Source: Candidatus Kaiserbacteria bacterium (GTDB taxonomy: Bacteria > Patescibacteriota > Minisyncoccia > Phycocordibacterales > UBA2100). Taken from it: a DNA stretch of 33,530 nt. Positions within the stretch are counted from its first letter, which is position 1. Each line of letters opens with the position of its first letter. The stretch covers positions 116,298-149,827 of the forward strand of contig PLSR01000003.1 in assembly GCA_003164215.1 (NCBI GenBank). Direction: 5' to 3'. Position numbers and translations under genes: made by a program. Positions 22,241-29,492 of this stretch are shown in pieces. A model generated the notes under the pieces. That model ran no database searches. It saw nothing but the letters and a program-made list of their open reading frames with translations, and was not told the origin of the DNA.

Positions 22241-23511
22241 ACGAACATCGAAACGACCGCCGCGATGCCGGAGACTGCCATAAAGCCGGTGATAAGCCAG
22301 CCGACGAACGAAGTCGATGGCTTGTTCGTGCGATGGCCCATGACTTTCTTGTCGCCCGCGAGGCGCATGATGAAAAAGAGGATGACCGGCGCAACGATGC
22401 CGTTGCCGACCGCTGACCAGATGAGGGCTTTGATGGGATTGATGCCCAAGAGGTCAATGCCGATCGCAATGATCATCGATACGATGATCACACCGTAGAA
22501 TCCATGCGCCTGGCGCATTTTCTTCGAGAGCCCTTCGTGCCAATGGAATGTCTCCGCGAGCGCATATGCCGACGACCCCGCAAGTACCGGGATCGAGAGC
22601 AAGCCGGTGCCGATTATACCGAGGGCGAAGAGCAGGTACGCCCAGTTGCCTGCAAGCGGTCGCAATGCCGCCGCCGCATCGGCTGCCGTGCCGATATTGG
22701 TTATACCGTGCGTGAAGAGCGTTGATGCGCACACCGCGATGATGAAGAACATCACGAGTTCGGAAAAGAACATACCGGAAACAACATCAATGCGCATATC
22801 TTTTATCTCCGTGTCGTTGGTGCCGCGTCGCGCGCGTATCGATGTTCTCCCCTCTTCGACTTCTTCCTCGACTTCCTGTGACGTCTGCCAGAAGAAAAGA
22901 TACGGCGATATGGTCGTGCCCAGGATCGCGCACACGAGAAATATCTGATCTCTGGAAAAGGTCATCGACGGGATGATCGTGTGTGCGAGGAGTGAGCCCC
23001 AATCCATGTGGATGAGGAGCCCGGTCGCGACGTACGAGAGCAACACGAGCGCGAGGATCTTCAGATACTGCGCGTACAAGGGATACGAGAGAAATATCTG
23101 TAGCCAGAGGCTGATGAGCGCGAAGACGATGACGATCGCAATAAAGCTCACGCCGGGGATCAAAAGTTTGATCCCACTCGCCATTGCGGAAATGTCGGCA
23201 GCAATATTGAACGTGTTCGCTGCAAAAAGAAGCGCGACACAGACGTACAGAATAGAGCGTGGAAATGCGTGCCGGATATTCTCGGCGAGGCCTCGGCCCG
23301 TCACCATACCGATGCGCGCGCACATTTCCTGCACAACGATCGCCATGGGCAATGCGAAGAGCGACATCCAGAGCAGTTGGATCCCGTATGCAGCACCCGT
23401 CTGGCTGTAGGTCGCGATGCCCGAGGGATCATCGTCAGCCGCACCGGTAACAAGCCCCGGCCCCAAGATACGCCAGTATCTGATCAGTCGGTCGCGAAGC
23501 TTGGCTTCCAT
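22237..23511 (-). CDS. Nramp-related divalent metal transporter with non-canonical metal-site motifs
   Basis: A 424-aa protein with about 11 membrane helices. Helix 1 reads GPGLVTGAADDDPSGIATYSQTGA, so the canonical DPGN of Mn/Fe Nramps is DPSG (28-31), with Asn replaced by Gly. Helix 6 reads ILGTTISPYLFFWQTSQE, where canonical Nramps have A..MPHN with a metal-binding Met. These changes resemble the Nramp-related branch proposed to carry Mg2+ or to have broader selectivity, so the metal is uncertain. A charged cytoplasmic loop (EVEEEVEEGRTSIRARRGTNDTEI) follows helix 6. ATG 23511 is 9 nt after a TGCTAGAAT box. The coupled HD gene follows. Confidence 0.9.
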   Translation of the reverse strand: MEAKLRDRLIRYWRILGPGLVTGAADDDPSGIATYSQTGAAYGIQLLWMSLFALPMAIVVQEMCARIGMVTGRGLAENIRHAFPRSILYVCVALLFAANTFNIAADISAMASGIKLLIPGVSFIAIVIVFALISLWLQIFLSYPLYAQYLKILALVLLSYVATGLLIHMDWGSLLAHTIIPSMTFSRDQIFLVCAILGTTISPYLFFWQTSQEVEEEVEEGRTSIRARRGTNDTEIKDMRIDVVSGMFFSELVMFFIIAVCASTLFTHGITNIGTAADAAAALRPLAGNWAYLLFALGIIGTGLLSIPVLAGSSAYALAETFHWHEGLSKKMRQAHGFYGVIIVSMIIAIGIDLLGINPIKALIWSAVGNGIVAPVILFFIMRLAGDKKVMGHRTNKPSTSFVGWLITGFMAVSGIAAVVSMFV

Positions 23512-23520
23512 AGTGACCCT

Positions 23521-23529
23521 ATTCTAGCA
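23521..23529 (-). promoter_or_regulatory. extended -10 promoter of the Nramp-HD operon
   Basis: TGCTAGAAT on the minus strand, ending 9 nt before ATG 23511; no Shine-Dalgarno. Confidence 0.5.
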
Positions 23530-23543
23530 TCGCACCGACGAAC

Positions 23544-24464
23544 CTATATGCTTGTCAGGTACTTCGTATACGCCGGATTTGCGCCGTGCAAAACATCTGC
23601 ATGCACCTTCCGCAGGCGCGCGGCCACCGGGCCCATTGTGCCCGCGCCGATGGCACGCGCGTCGATTTCCTTCACGAACGCAATGAATGCGGACGTACCG
23701 CAGACGAAGACCTCATCCGCAACATAAAGCTCGGTGAGATCGATCGAACGTTCAATTGTCGGAATGCCGAGCACCCGGGCGACTTCGAGTATCGTCTTGC
23801 GATTGATGCCCTCGAGGATATCGCTCGTCGCGTCCGGTGTGATGAGCGTGCCGTCGCGCACAATGAAGATGTTGGCCGCGCTCAATTCACAGACGTGTCC
23901 CGACACGTTCAGGAAGATGCAGTCATCGTAACCGCTATCGATTGCGTCTTGCTTGCCGAGCACGGAATTCACGTACGCGCCGTTCACTTTCGCGCGCGAC
24001 GGGATGGAGAAATCCGGTATGCGCCGCCACACGCTCGTCTTGAGTCGTGCGCCGTCTTGCGGAACGATGGGCTTCGCTTCGTAGATGAACATGCTCATGG
24101 TGATGCCGAGCCCGCGCGAACGCGTCCCCGCGACGAGCTCGTGTACGTGCACTGTTGCGCGCACGAACACGTCTTCGGTCGGCCCGTTCGCCGCGACCAA
24201 TTCCCGCGCAGCCTTCTCGAACCGTTCGTAGCTCCATGCGGGTTCAAAGGTATCCATCCCAATGATGCGGGCGGAATTGACCAACCGCTGATAGTGGTCG
24301 CGTAGGCGGAACGCGGCACGTCCTTTTACGGTCATGCATACCGGGAATACCGTATACACGCTCAAGCCGTACAAAACCGCCGAGCTCGCGACACTCACGT
24401 GCGCATCAACGAGTGGAACGAGTCTGTCACCGAAATATGCCTTTTCGTATATCCGTGATGCCAT
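23544..24464 (-). CDS. class IV aminotransferase (branched-chain aminotransferase-like)
   Basis: A 306-aa PLP enzyme of the IlvE/D-amino-acid aminotransferase/PabC family (fold type IV). The PLP lysine is K159 in SRAKVNGAYVNSVLGKQDA, the usual IlvE form. 'YDDCIFLNVSGHVCELSAANIFIV' matches the E-x-x-x-x-N segment, 'GINRKTILEVARVLGI' the GITR motif, and 'VADEVFVCGTSAFIAFV' the C-terminal GTA.. loop (here GTS). Length is normal. Branched-chain transamination is most likely, but isolated members can act on other amino acids. A TATACT box ends 7 nt before the ATG; no Shine-Dalgarno. The GT4 gene upstream ends 21 nt after... on the same strand it lies downstream of this gene's start region, so the two are separately promoted. 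Confidence 0.88.
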   Translation of the reverse strand: MASRIYEKAYFGDRLVPLVDAHVSVASSAVLYGLSVYTVFPVCMTVKGRAAFRLRDHYQRLVNSARIIGMDTFEPAWSYERFEKAARELVAANGPTEDVFVRATVHVHELVAGTRSRGLGITMSMFIYEAKPIVPQDGARLKTSVWRRIPDFSIPSRAKVNGAYVNSVLGKQDAIDSGYDDCIFLNVSGHVCELSAANIFIVRDGTLITPDATSDILEGINRKTILEVARVLGIPTIERSIDLTELYVADEVFVCGTSAFIAFVKEIDARAIGAGTMGPVAARLRKVHADVLHGANPAYTKYLTSI

Positions 24465-24471
24465 AGGTCTG

Positions 24472-24477
24472 AGTATA
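24472..24477 (-). promoter_or_regulatory. -10 box of the aminotransferase gene
   Basis: TATACT on the minus strand, 7 nt before ATG 24464, in the 21-nt gap after the glycosyltransferase stop. Confidence 0.5.
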
Positions 24478-24485
24478 GCGCCATT

Positions 24486-25655
24486 TTACGGCGTGTGTGC
24501 CATCGCCGTGCGATAGAAATCCTCAAATCGTTCCATGACCGTGTTGACATCGTGATCCGCGATGATCCCGCGGCTCTTCGCCCCCATCCGTCGTCGCAGT
24601 GCGGGGTCGTTGAAAAGTTCGACGATGCGACCTGCAAGCTCCCTGTAGTCGCCCGGTTCGAAAAGATAGCCGTTCTCACCGGATTGAACGAGCTCCGGAA
24701 GTGCGACCGCACGCGCCGCAAGGATCGGCAAACCGGTCGCCATCGCTTCCATCGCGACGATGCACTGGAGCTCCGCAATGCCCGCGATAACAAAACAATC
24801 GGCGGCGGCATACAGTGACGGCAGAAGTCTGTCGGGTACGAAACCGGTGAACGTGACCTCCGATCCGATCCCGAGTTTGTGTGTGAGCCGTTTGAGGCTC
24901 GCGGTCTCTGCTCCATGGCCGGAAATGACGAGATGAAAATCCGCTTTCGATCGTGCTAAGGCGACAGCTCGCAGAACGACATCCACGTTCTTTTCCTTAT
25001 CGATGCGGCCGACGAAAAGCAATATTGGCTTTCGGGGAAGTTTGTACGCTTCACCCGCGGGTTCCGGATCATTTTTGGGATTGAAACGCGCAAGATCAAT
25101 CCCGTTGGAGATCACCTGCATCTTCTTTGTGATCTGCGGCTGCATGAGATCAACGCTCGTCTGCGTCGGCGCAGAGATCGCCTGTGCCCTTCCCAAGACA
25201 CGCGACGCGTCCCACCACATGGCGGAATTAATGGAACGCGTGACCGCGCTCGGCAAATGCAAATAGTGCGTGAGATTATCCGGCATGAAATGATTGGTCG
25301 CGACGACAGGGATCCCCCGCTTGCGCGCCTCGTGGAGGACGGTGCGGCTGACCGGAAAATGCATCTGTATGTGCACGATGTCAGGTTTGAAATCGCTCAT
25401 CACGCTGCTAATACGACGGCTGATCGCCCACGGAAAGACAAAACGGAACTTCGGCACTAGCAAGATCGGGAACGAATGCACACCATAGATGTGCACCTTG
25501 CCGCGCAGCAACGTGTCGTTGTGCACCGTGAGCGATGGCGCGATGACACCGACCTCATGCCCACGCTCGGCGAGCGCGTCGGCGAGTCGCTGAGTAAAAT
25601 AAGAAGCCCCATTCACGTGGGGGTAATACGTGTCCGATGCAATGAGGACTTTCAT
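24486..25655 (-). CDS. GT4-family glycosyltransferase
   Basis: A 389-aa GT-B glycosyltransferase. The acceptor domain starts MKVLIASDTYYPHVNGASYFTQRLADALAERGHEV, the form typical of GT4 mannosyl/glucosyl-lipid transferases (PimA/AgIL-like). The donor domain has PILLFVGRIDKEKNVDVVLRA, HLVISGHGAE, 'FTGFVPDRLLPSLYAAADCFV' and the EX7E motif in 'AELQCIVAMEAMATGLPILA'. Likely role: adding a sugar to a membrane lipid or envelope glycan. It begins 18 nt after a TTTAAT box with a weak GAGAAG upstream, and ends 21 nt before the aminotransferase start. Confidence 0.92.
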   Translation of the reverse strand: MKVLIASDTYYPHVNGASYFTQRLADALAERGHEVGVIAPSLTVHNDTLLRGKVHIYGVHSFPILLVPKFRFVFPWAISRRISSVMSDFKPDIVHIQMHFPVSRTVLHEARKRGIPVVATNHFMPDNLTHYLHLPSAVTRSINSAMWWDASRVLGRAQAISAPTQTSVDLMQPQITKKMQVISNGIDLARFNPKNDPEPAGEAYKLPRKPILLFVGRIDKEKNVDVVLRAVALARSKADFHLVISGHGAETASLKRLTHKLGIGSEVTFTGFVPDRLLPSLYAAADCFVIAGIAELQCIVAMEAMATGLPILAARAVALPELVQSGENGYLFEPGDYRELAGRIVELFNDPALRRRMGAKSRGIIADHDVNTVMERFEDFYRTAMAHTP

Positions 25656-25673
25656 GTGCTTCTCGTGAACACG

Positions 25674-25682
25674 ATTAAATCA
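25674..25682 (-). promoter_or_regulatory. extended -10 promoter of the glycosyltransferase gene
   Basis: TGATTTAAT on the minus strand, ending 18 nt before ATG 25655. An 8-bp inverted repeat CAATATCG/CGATATTG (25683-25714) lies just upstream. Confidence 0.4.
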
Positions 25683-25718
25683 CAATATCGTTACGGTCAC
25701 AATCGTCGATATTGCGTG

Positions 25719-25893
25719 AGCGAGCGGGACTGGTATAGGTGTTTTGGGGTCTTTGCAGGCGAACCCAGTAGGTGATTCTGCTGAATCATGGGCGAAACAG
25801 AGGGATTTTTGATTCTGCAGAATCATGTCGCGCACTGTCCTTTAAGGCGCGACGATTCCCGACCCCAAAACACCTATACCAGTCCCGCTCGCT
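25719..25893. mobile_element. 175-bp non-coding element with 33-bp perfect terminal inverted repeats
   Basis: The left arm 25719-25751 (begins AGCGAGCGGGACTGG, ends TTTTGGGGTC) is the exact reverse complement of the right arm 25861-25893. The 109-bp interior has no ORF but further symmetry: TGATTC-TGCT-GAATCA (25773-25788), the perfect 16-bp palindrome TGATTCTGCAGAATCA (25810-25825) and GTCGCGC/GCGCGAC (25827-25852). The right arm runs into the stop codon of the alpha/beta-hydrolase gene. No target-site duplication is evident. It resembles a MITE or a large structured RNA/terminator. It is the only large content of the 236-bp gap between the hydrolase and the glycosyltransferase. Confidence 0.75.
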
Positions 25894-26731
25894 AATCCGA
25901 AACTGTTCGCACAAAATCGACGATATACCCCGCCGTCTCCTCAATATTATTAAGGATGAGAACGTGGTTGGCGCCGGGAACGATCTCCAATTGCGAGCCT
26001 TGTATCTTCTCGTGCATTTTTTTTGAGATGGCGAGCGGATAGATACTGTCATTCTCACCGGCAACGATCAGGGTCGGCACTTTGATCTCTGCGAGCCGAG
26101 ACTCCAGATCAATGCTCACGAGTTCCCTGCTGATCAAAAGATAACTTCGCAGTGAATTGCGCATGATCGTGCGCGTGAGTCCCCACGGTTCGTATTCGCG
26201 ATTGAATTTCTCCCTCGGGTACGTCGAGTGCCACGGCCCAAAGTGCGGCAGGCTGATGAAGGCACCGATCGCGATCATGGCGTGCGCAATATATTTCGTA
26301 AATTGCGAACGCATATATGCGGGCGCGCGGTACGATCCGGCAAGCAAGACGAGTGCCTGCAATCGATCTTGATGTGCAAGCGCAAAATTCAGCGCAAGGA
26401 TCGCACCGCCGCTGTGGCCGACCAAGACCACACGATCGAGATGTTCCGCATCAAGCACGTGCAAAATGTCTTTCAACATCAGATCCAATTTGTAATCTTT
26501 GAATCGACGCGGGTGCGCCGAGAATCCGTGCCCGCGCACGTCGAGCGCGATCGTGGACATTCCGTTCCCGATCAAAATGTCGCGCACATATTCCCAACCA
26601 TCCACATCGCCGCCGATCCCGTGCACCAAAACGACGACCGGGGCTTTTGCATCTGCAATTGAAGTCTCGTAATAGATCGTATGTCCGTCCGCGCTCTTGA
26701 TGTATTTGCTCTCAATGCCGGGCTTTGCCAT
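25892..26731 (-). CDS. alpha/beta hydrolase
   Basis: A 279-aa alpha/beta-hydrolase fold protein. Visible are the oxyanion motif LVHGIGGDVDGW, nucleophile elbow GHSGG (Ser107), acid GENDSIYP and base GANHVLI, in the right order. The cap region (about 125-200) includes THE aromatic/His-rich 'SLPHFGPWHSTYPREKFNREYEPWG'. Candidate activities are esterase, lipase or C-C hydrolase. ATG 26731 is 7 nt after a TATAGT box; the ATG at 26773 lies upstream of that box. The last two bases of the stop codon fall in the inverted repeat of the adjacent element, so the C-terminal end may have been set by its insertion. Confidence 0.9.
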   Translation of the reverse strand: MAKPGIESKYIKSADGHTIYYETSIADAKAPVVVLVHGIGGDVDGWEYVRDILIGNGMSTIALDVRGHGFSAHPRRFKDYKLDLMLKDILHVLDAEHLDRVVLVGHSGGAILALNFALAHQDRLQALVLLAGSYRAPAYMRSQFTKYIAHAMIAIGAFISLPHFGPWHSTYPREKFNREYEPWGLTRTIMRNSLRSYLLISRELVSIDLESRLAEIKVPTLIVAGENDSIYPLAISKKMHEKIQGSQLEIVPGANHVLILNNIEETAGYIVDFVRTVSD

Positions 26732-26738
26732 GGCGGAT

Positions 26739-26744
26739 ACTATA
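26739..26744 (-). promoter_or_regulatory. -10 box of the alpha/beta-hydrolase gene
   Basis: TATAGT on the minus strand, 7 nt before ATG 26731; no Shine-Dalgarno. Confidence 0.45.
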
Positions 26745-26811
26745 CACCGATTTTCCGAAATGAGGCTGAACACGATGTTATTGGGGGCTCAATAGGGCGG
26801 TTCTTGAATGA

Positions 26812-26840
26812 TTGACGCATGTACTTTCTCGTGCCATTAT
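26812..26840 (+). promoter_or_regulatory. -35/-10 promoter for the 153-aa membrane protein
   Basis: TTGACG (26812-26817), exactly 17 nt, CATTAT (26835-26840). Its form matches the promoters at 21124 and 27439. Confidence 0.65.
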
Positions 26841-26894
26841 TCTTCCGGCTATCGCGGGCAAGAAGCACCTTGCTCGATCGCGGGGAGAAACGTC

Positions 26895-27356
26895 ATGATG
26901 AACCGGCTCTTTATCATAGTGCTCGCTCTCGTACTCGACTATGCCGCCATATATGCCGGCGACACTCTCGGAGCTTGGGGAGCGTCGGGCAGTTGTGCGC
27001 TGACTGATCAACACGGCGCATGCATCGTACTCGTCGTCCTTTCTTCGTTTTTCGCAGGCGTCTGCGGCGGTCTCGTATGGCTGATCTCCTCTTTGGCCCC
27101 GCCACATAAGAGCCGGAGAGAAGACGTGGATGCACAGGTTCCGGCTTCTATCACTGCGTGCATCCTGTTCGGTCTCACGTTCGGTGTCGTCGCCACCCCG
27201 TTCACCAATTTTGGCGTTTCGCCGATATATTGGGCAAGTGGGTGGGATGTCGTCTTGCTGATATCGCTGCTGCCGATGACCCCGTACATGCTTGAGACAC
27301 TCGCTGACATCGTAGCTGCTAGGCAGAACCGTAAGCACGGTGTCACGCCAATTTGA
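26895..27356 (+). CDS. hypothetical membrane protein (153 aa)
   Basis: Unrecognised protein with four predicted membrane segments: about 4-22 (LFIIVLALVLDYAAIYAG), 43-68 (CIVLVVLSSFFAGVCGGLVWLISSL), 84-104 (ITACILFGLTFGVVATPF) and 115-135 (GWDVVLLISLLPMTPYML). A Lys/Arg-rich loop (PPHKSRRED) lies in the middle, and three Cys lie in or near helices. The ATG at 26895 has GGGGAG 7 nt upstream. It has its own promoter and a strong terminator, so it is a stand-alone unit between the hydrolase genes. No function can be assigned. Confidence 0.7.
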   Translation: MMNRLFIIVLALVLDYAAIYAGDTLGAWGASGSCALTDQHGACIVLVVLSSFFAGVCGGLVWLISSLAPPHKSRREDVDAQVPASITACILFGLTFGVVATPFTNFGVSPIYWASGWDVVLLISLLPMTPYMLETLADIVAARQNRKHGVTPI

Positions 27357-27378
27357 TCTTCGTTCCTTTCACTGTCCG

Positions 27379-27412
27379 ACCCCGGGTAATTTGACCCGGG
27401 GTTTTGCATTTT
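27379..27412 (+). terminator. intrinsic terminator after the 153-aa membrane protein
   Basis: A perfect 9-bp stem ACCCCGGGT/ACCCGGGGT with loop aatttg, followed by TTTGCATTTT. It resembles the terminator at 28576. Confidence 0.9.
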
Positions 27413-27438
27413 AAGAAAACGTCGTCGTTTGAAACGGA

Positions 27439-27467
27439 TTGACATATCCCCTTTCCAATATCATGAT
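27439..27467 (+). promoter_or_regulatory. -35/-10 promoter for the 27.5-kb hydrolase operon
   Basis: TTGACA (27439-27444), exactly 17 nt, CATGAT (27462-27467). The leader is about 70 nt. Confidence 0.7.
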
Positions 27468-27545
27468 GCAGACCGGTTTGTTCGGGCCCGGTTTCTTACC
27501 GCGGCTCTTTGACGTCATTCACAGGCGAACAGAAGGAGTTGCGCC

Positions 27546-28361
27546 ATGGGCGCTTTCTCAGCTTGGAGACCGCGGACCATCAATGTTGGCGGTCATCTCG
27601 TAGGCGTATTCGATATCGTTCCTGATAACCCGGTGTCGCCTATTCCCGTTGTCATATGTCCGGGATGGGTTGAGGTTCCGGCATCGTGGACCTGGCATGC
27701 CGAGCGATTGGCAGAGCGCGGACGCCGAGTCATCGCCTACGACGCACCACACGGCTTGGCGATCCCAATGGAAGTTGGGGTTCCGCGAACGCACCACATC
27801 GAACTGCAAAAAATGCAGACCTGTGTCGCCGTCATGCGTACGTTGGGGATCGACCGCGCCGATCTCGTCGGTCGGTCAGAGGGTGCGATCTGGGCGTTGC
27901 TCACCGCGGTCTATTATCCGCAAATGATCCACAACATCGTTCTGCAAAATCCCGCAGGACTCATCGGCAGGGATTGGTTCCTTCCTTTCCTCATTCGATG
28001 GCTCCGCGATATGAAGCAAACGATTCGCAATGAGACCGGCGATCCCAAACCATTCGCTCCGGTTCCGGCCCCATCGGTAATGGCTCGCGATTGGCAAAAG
28101 ACCGTCCAAGAGATCTGGGCGATCATGCACTGCGACTTAAGGCAGGCGTTGCAGGAAGTGCACTCGATCGGCATCAAAATCGCGGTCGTTACGACCGATC
28201 ACGATCGACTCTTCCCCGTTGAACTGATCCGCAAACACTCAGGGGATTGGATCGACGTACTCCGCACTCTCAACGGCGGCCACACGTCTTTCTTTTGTCG
28301 ACCGGAGGAATTTTCCGACGCGATCGCGAAAGTACTGGATGAGTTCGACCGACTCGACTGA
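27546..28361 (+). CDS. alpha/beta hydrolase (second copy, unrelated subgroup)
   Basis: A 271-aa alpha/beta hydrolase. The oxyanion region is VVICPGWVEVPASW, the nucleophile elbow GRSEG (Ser111, Arg-Ser-Glu in place of the common HSxG), the acid lies in TTDHDRLFP and the base in NGGHTSFF. There is no signal peptide. It differs clearly in motif detail from the hydrolase at 25892. AGGAG lies 7 nt before the ATG. A 58-aa membrane protein gene follows by 17 nt before a shared terminator, so the two form a small operon. Esterase or acyl-transfer activity is possible; the substrate is unknown. Confidence 0.88.
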   Translation: MGAFSAWRPRTINVGGHLVGVFDIVPDNPVSPIPVVICPGWVEVPASWTWHAERLAERGRRVIAYDAPHGLAIPMEVGVPRTHHIELQKMQTCVAVMRTLGIDRADLVGRSEGAIWALLTAVYYPQMIHNIVLQNPAGLIGRDWFLPFLIRWLRDMKQTIRNETGDPKPFAPVPAPSVMARDWQKTVQEIWAIMHCDLRQALQEVHSIGIKIAVVTTDHDRLFPVELIRKHSGDWIDVLRTLNGGHTSFFCRPEEFSDAIAKVLDEFDRLD

Positions 28362-28378
28362 ACACAGGAGAGGTCACC

Positions 28379-28555
28379 ATGACCCCGCAACGAATTCTGC
28401 TACGAGTCGTCATCGCCTTCCTGACCGCCACGATACTTCTCGGAAGCTTAGGGACGGCGATCGACAATCAGACGCTACTGAAATTGTCCGTCTTGTCGGC
28501 AATAGGAACCATTCTCGCACTCGGGTTCCTTCAACTCGGTTTTCCGCGCGGATGA
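28379..28555 (+). CDS. small two-helix membrane protein (58 aa)
   Basis: MTPQRILLRVVIAFLTATIL, then LGSLGTAIDNQTLLKLSVLSAIGTILALGFLQLGFPRG. Two hydrophobic helices (about 8-27 and 38-54) are joined by a short polar loop. AGGAG lies 8 nt before the ATG. It is 17 nt downstream of the hydrolase gene and ends just before the operon terminator. It may tether or assist the hydrolase; that is only a guess from position. Confidence 0.65.
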   Translation: MTPQRILLRVVIAFLTATILLGSLGTAIDNQTLLKLSVLSAIGTILALGFLQLGFPRG

Positions 28556-28575
28556 GACGCTCGGCACACCACTGC

Positions 28576-28610
28576 ACCCCGGACCATTTGGCCCGGGGTC
28601 GCTTCTTTTT
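28576..28610 (+). terminator. intrinsic terminator of the hydrolase operon
   Basis: Stem ACCCCGG/CCGGGGT with inner CC/GG pairing around ATTT, then TCGCTTCTTTTT. Confidence 0.88.
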
Positions 28611-28616
28611 ATGGTC

Positions 28617-28622
28617 TATAAT
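28617..28622 (+). promoter_or_regulatory. -10 box of the second dedA-like gene
   Basis: A perfect TATAAT, 6 nt before ATG 28629 and only 6 nt after the previous terminator's T-run. No room for a -35 outside the terminator; no Shine-Dalgarno. Confidence 0.55.
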
Positions 28623-28628
28623 AGATAC

Positions 28629-29381
28629 ATGTTTCCGAGGGTACGATTTTTTAGCTTGCTCGTCGTCGCCTGTCTCGTCACAGTCGCCGGAATTCAGTTG
28701 CCGACATATCAGAGCGCGCTCACCTTCTATACGCACTTCGCGATTCCCGTTGCCGGCAATGCAAATGTCGCGGCTGCCGCAGCATCGGGATTCAATAGCA
28801 CACTGCAATATGTGATCGCCGGAGGGTATGTTGTCATGTTCATCGGTATGGTCGTCGAGGGACCGGTCATCACGGCCGCCGCCGCGTTCGCCGCTGCGCT
28901 TGGTTTTTTTAATATTTTCTTCGTCTTCTTGCTCGCGATCCTCGGCGATCTTGTCGCTGATGTCACCTATTACTCGATCGGTTATTTCAGCCGCGTCGCG
29001 TTCGTCGAAAAGTACGGACATCGTTTCGGAATGTCGAAAGCGCGCATGGAACATCTCGAGCAATTATTGAAGCGGCATCCAGGTAAGACGCTTCTCGTTC
29101 TCAAACTCATTCCTGGCATTGCGACACCCGGCCTCATGATGGTCGGTGTCACGCACATGCCATGGCGGAAGTTCACCACCTTGTGCACATCGATTATTTT
29201 GCCGAAAGTCATCCTCTTCATGGCACTCGGCTATTTCTTCGGCCGCACCTATGACGCCATCTCGAAGTACGTGGACAACGGCGAATATTTCATTATCTTC
29301 GCGGTCATTGCTACCTTGTGCATCTACTACGTCTACAGCAAAGCAACGAGCTCGTTCGCATCGCGCCTGGTCACGATCTAA
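28629..29381 (+). CDS. DedA/VTT-family membrane protein (second copy)
   Basis: A 250-aa DedA-type protein. It starts with a hydrophobic helix (FFSLLVVACLVTVAGIQ) and a loop, then the core: GMVVEGPVITAAAAFAAALGFFNIF (re-entrant segment with Glu), GDLVADVTYYSIGYFSR, 'RHPGKTLLVLKLIPGIATPGLMMVGVTHMPWRKF', and ALGYFFGRTY. The K..PG....G pattern is close to the family's F.R..PG.R....G motif. The extra N-terminal helix and about 45-aa loop are unlike the other DedA here (11275-11898), with which it shares FF..N motifs. ATG 28629 is used; the ATG at 28611 precedes the -10 box. Confidence 0.9.
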   Translation: MFPRVRFFSLLVVACLVTVAGIQLPTYQSALTFYTHFAIPVAGNANVAAAAASGFNSTLQYVIAGGYVVMFIGMVVEGPVITAAAAFAAALGFFNIFFVFLLAILGDLVADVTYYSIGYFSRVAFVEKYGHRFGMSKARMEHLEQLLKRHPGKTLLVLKLIPGIATPGLMMVGVTHMPWRKFTTLCTSIILPKVILFMALGYFFGRTYDAISKYVDNGEYFIIFAVIATLCIYYVYSKATSSFASRLVTI

Positions 29382-29492
29382 CAAGTTTATTTATTAGAAG
29401 ACCGACAGACTCGTCTCTCACGATGTCTTCACCCACACTTCGTATGATGAGTCGATTGGTCGGTTACAAATTCGTAGGAAGAAAGAAATTAT

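Noticed and set aside
23586-24305. 239-aa open frame on the plus strand
   Set aside because: Antisense to the class IV aminotransferase; Arg/His-rich with no domain.
26778-27338. 186-aa open frame on the minus strand
   Set aside because: Antisense to the 153-aa membrane protein, which has a promoter, SD and terminator on the plus strand.
28410-29063. 217-aa open frame on the minus strand
   Set aside because: Covers the 58-aa gene, a terminator and the dedA start in antisense; it would be transcribed through a terminator.
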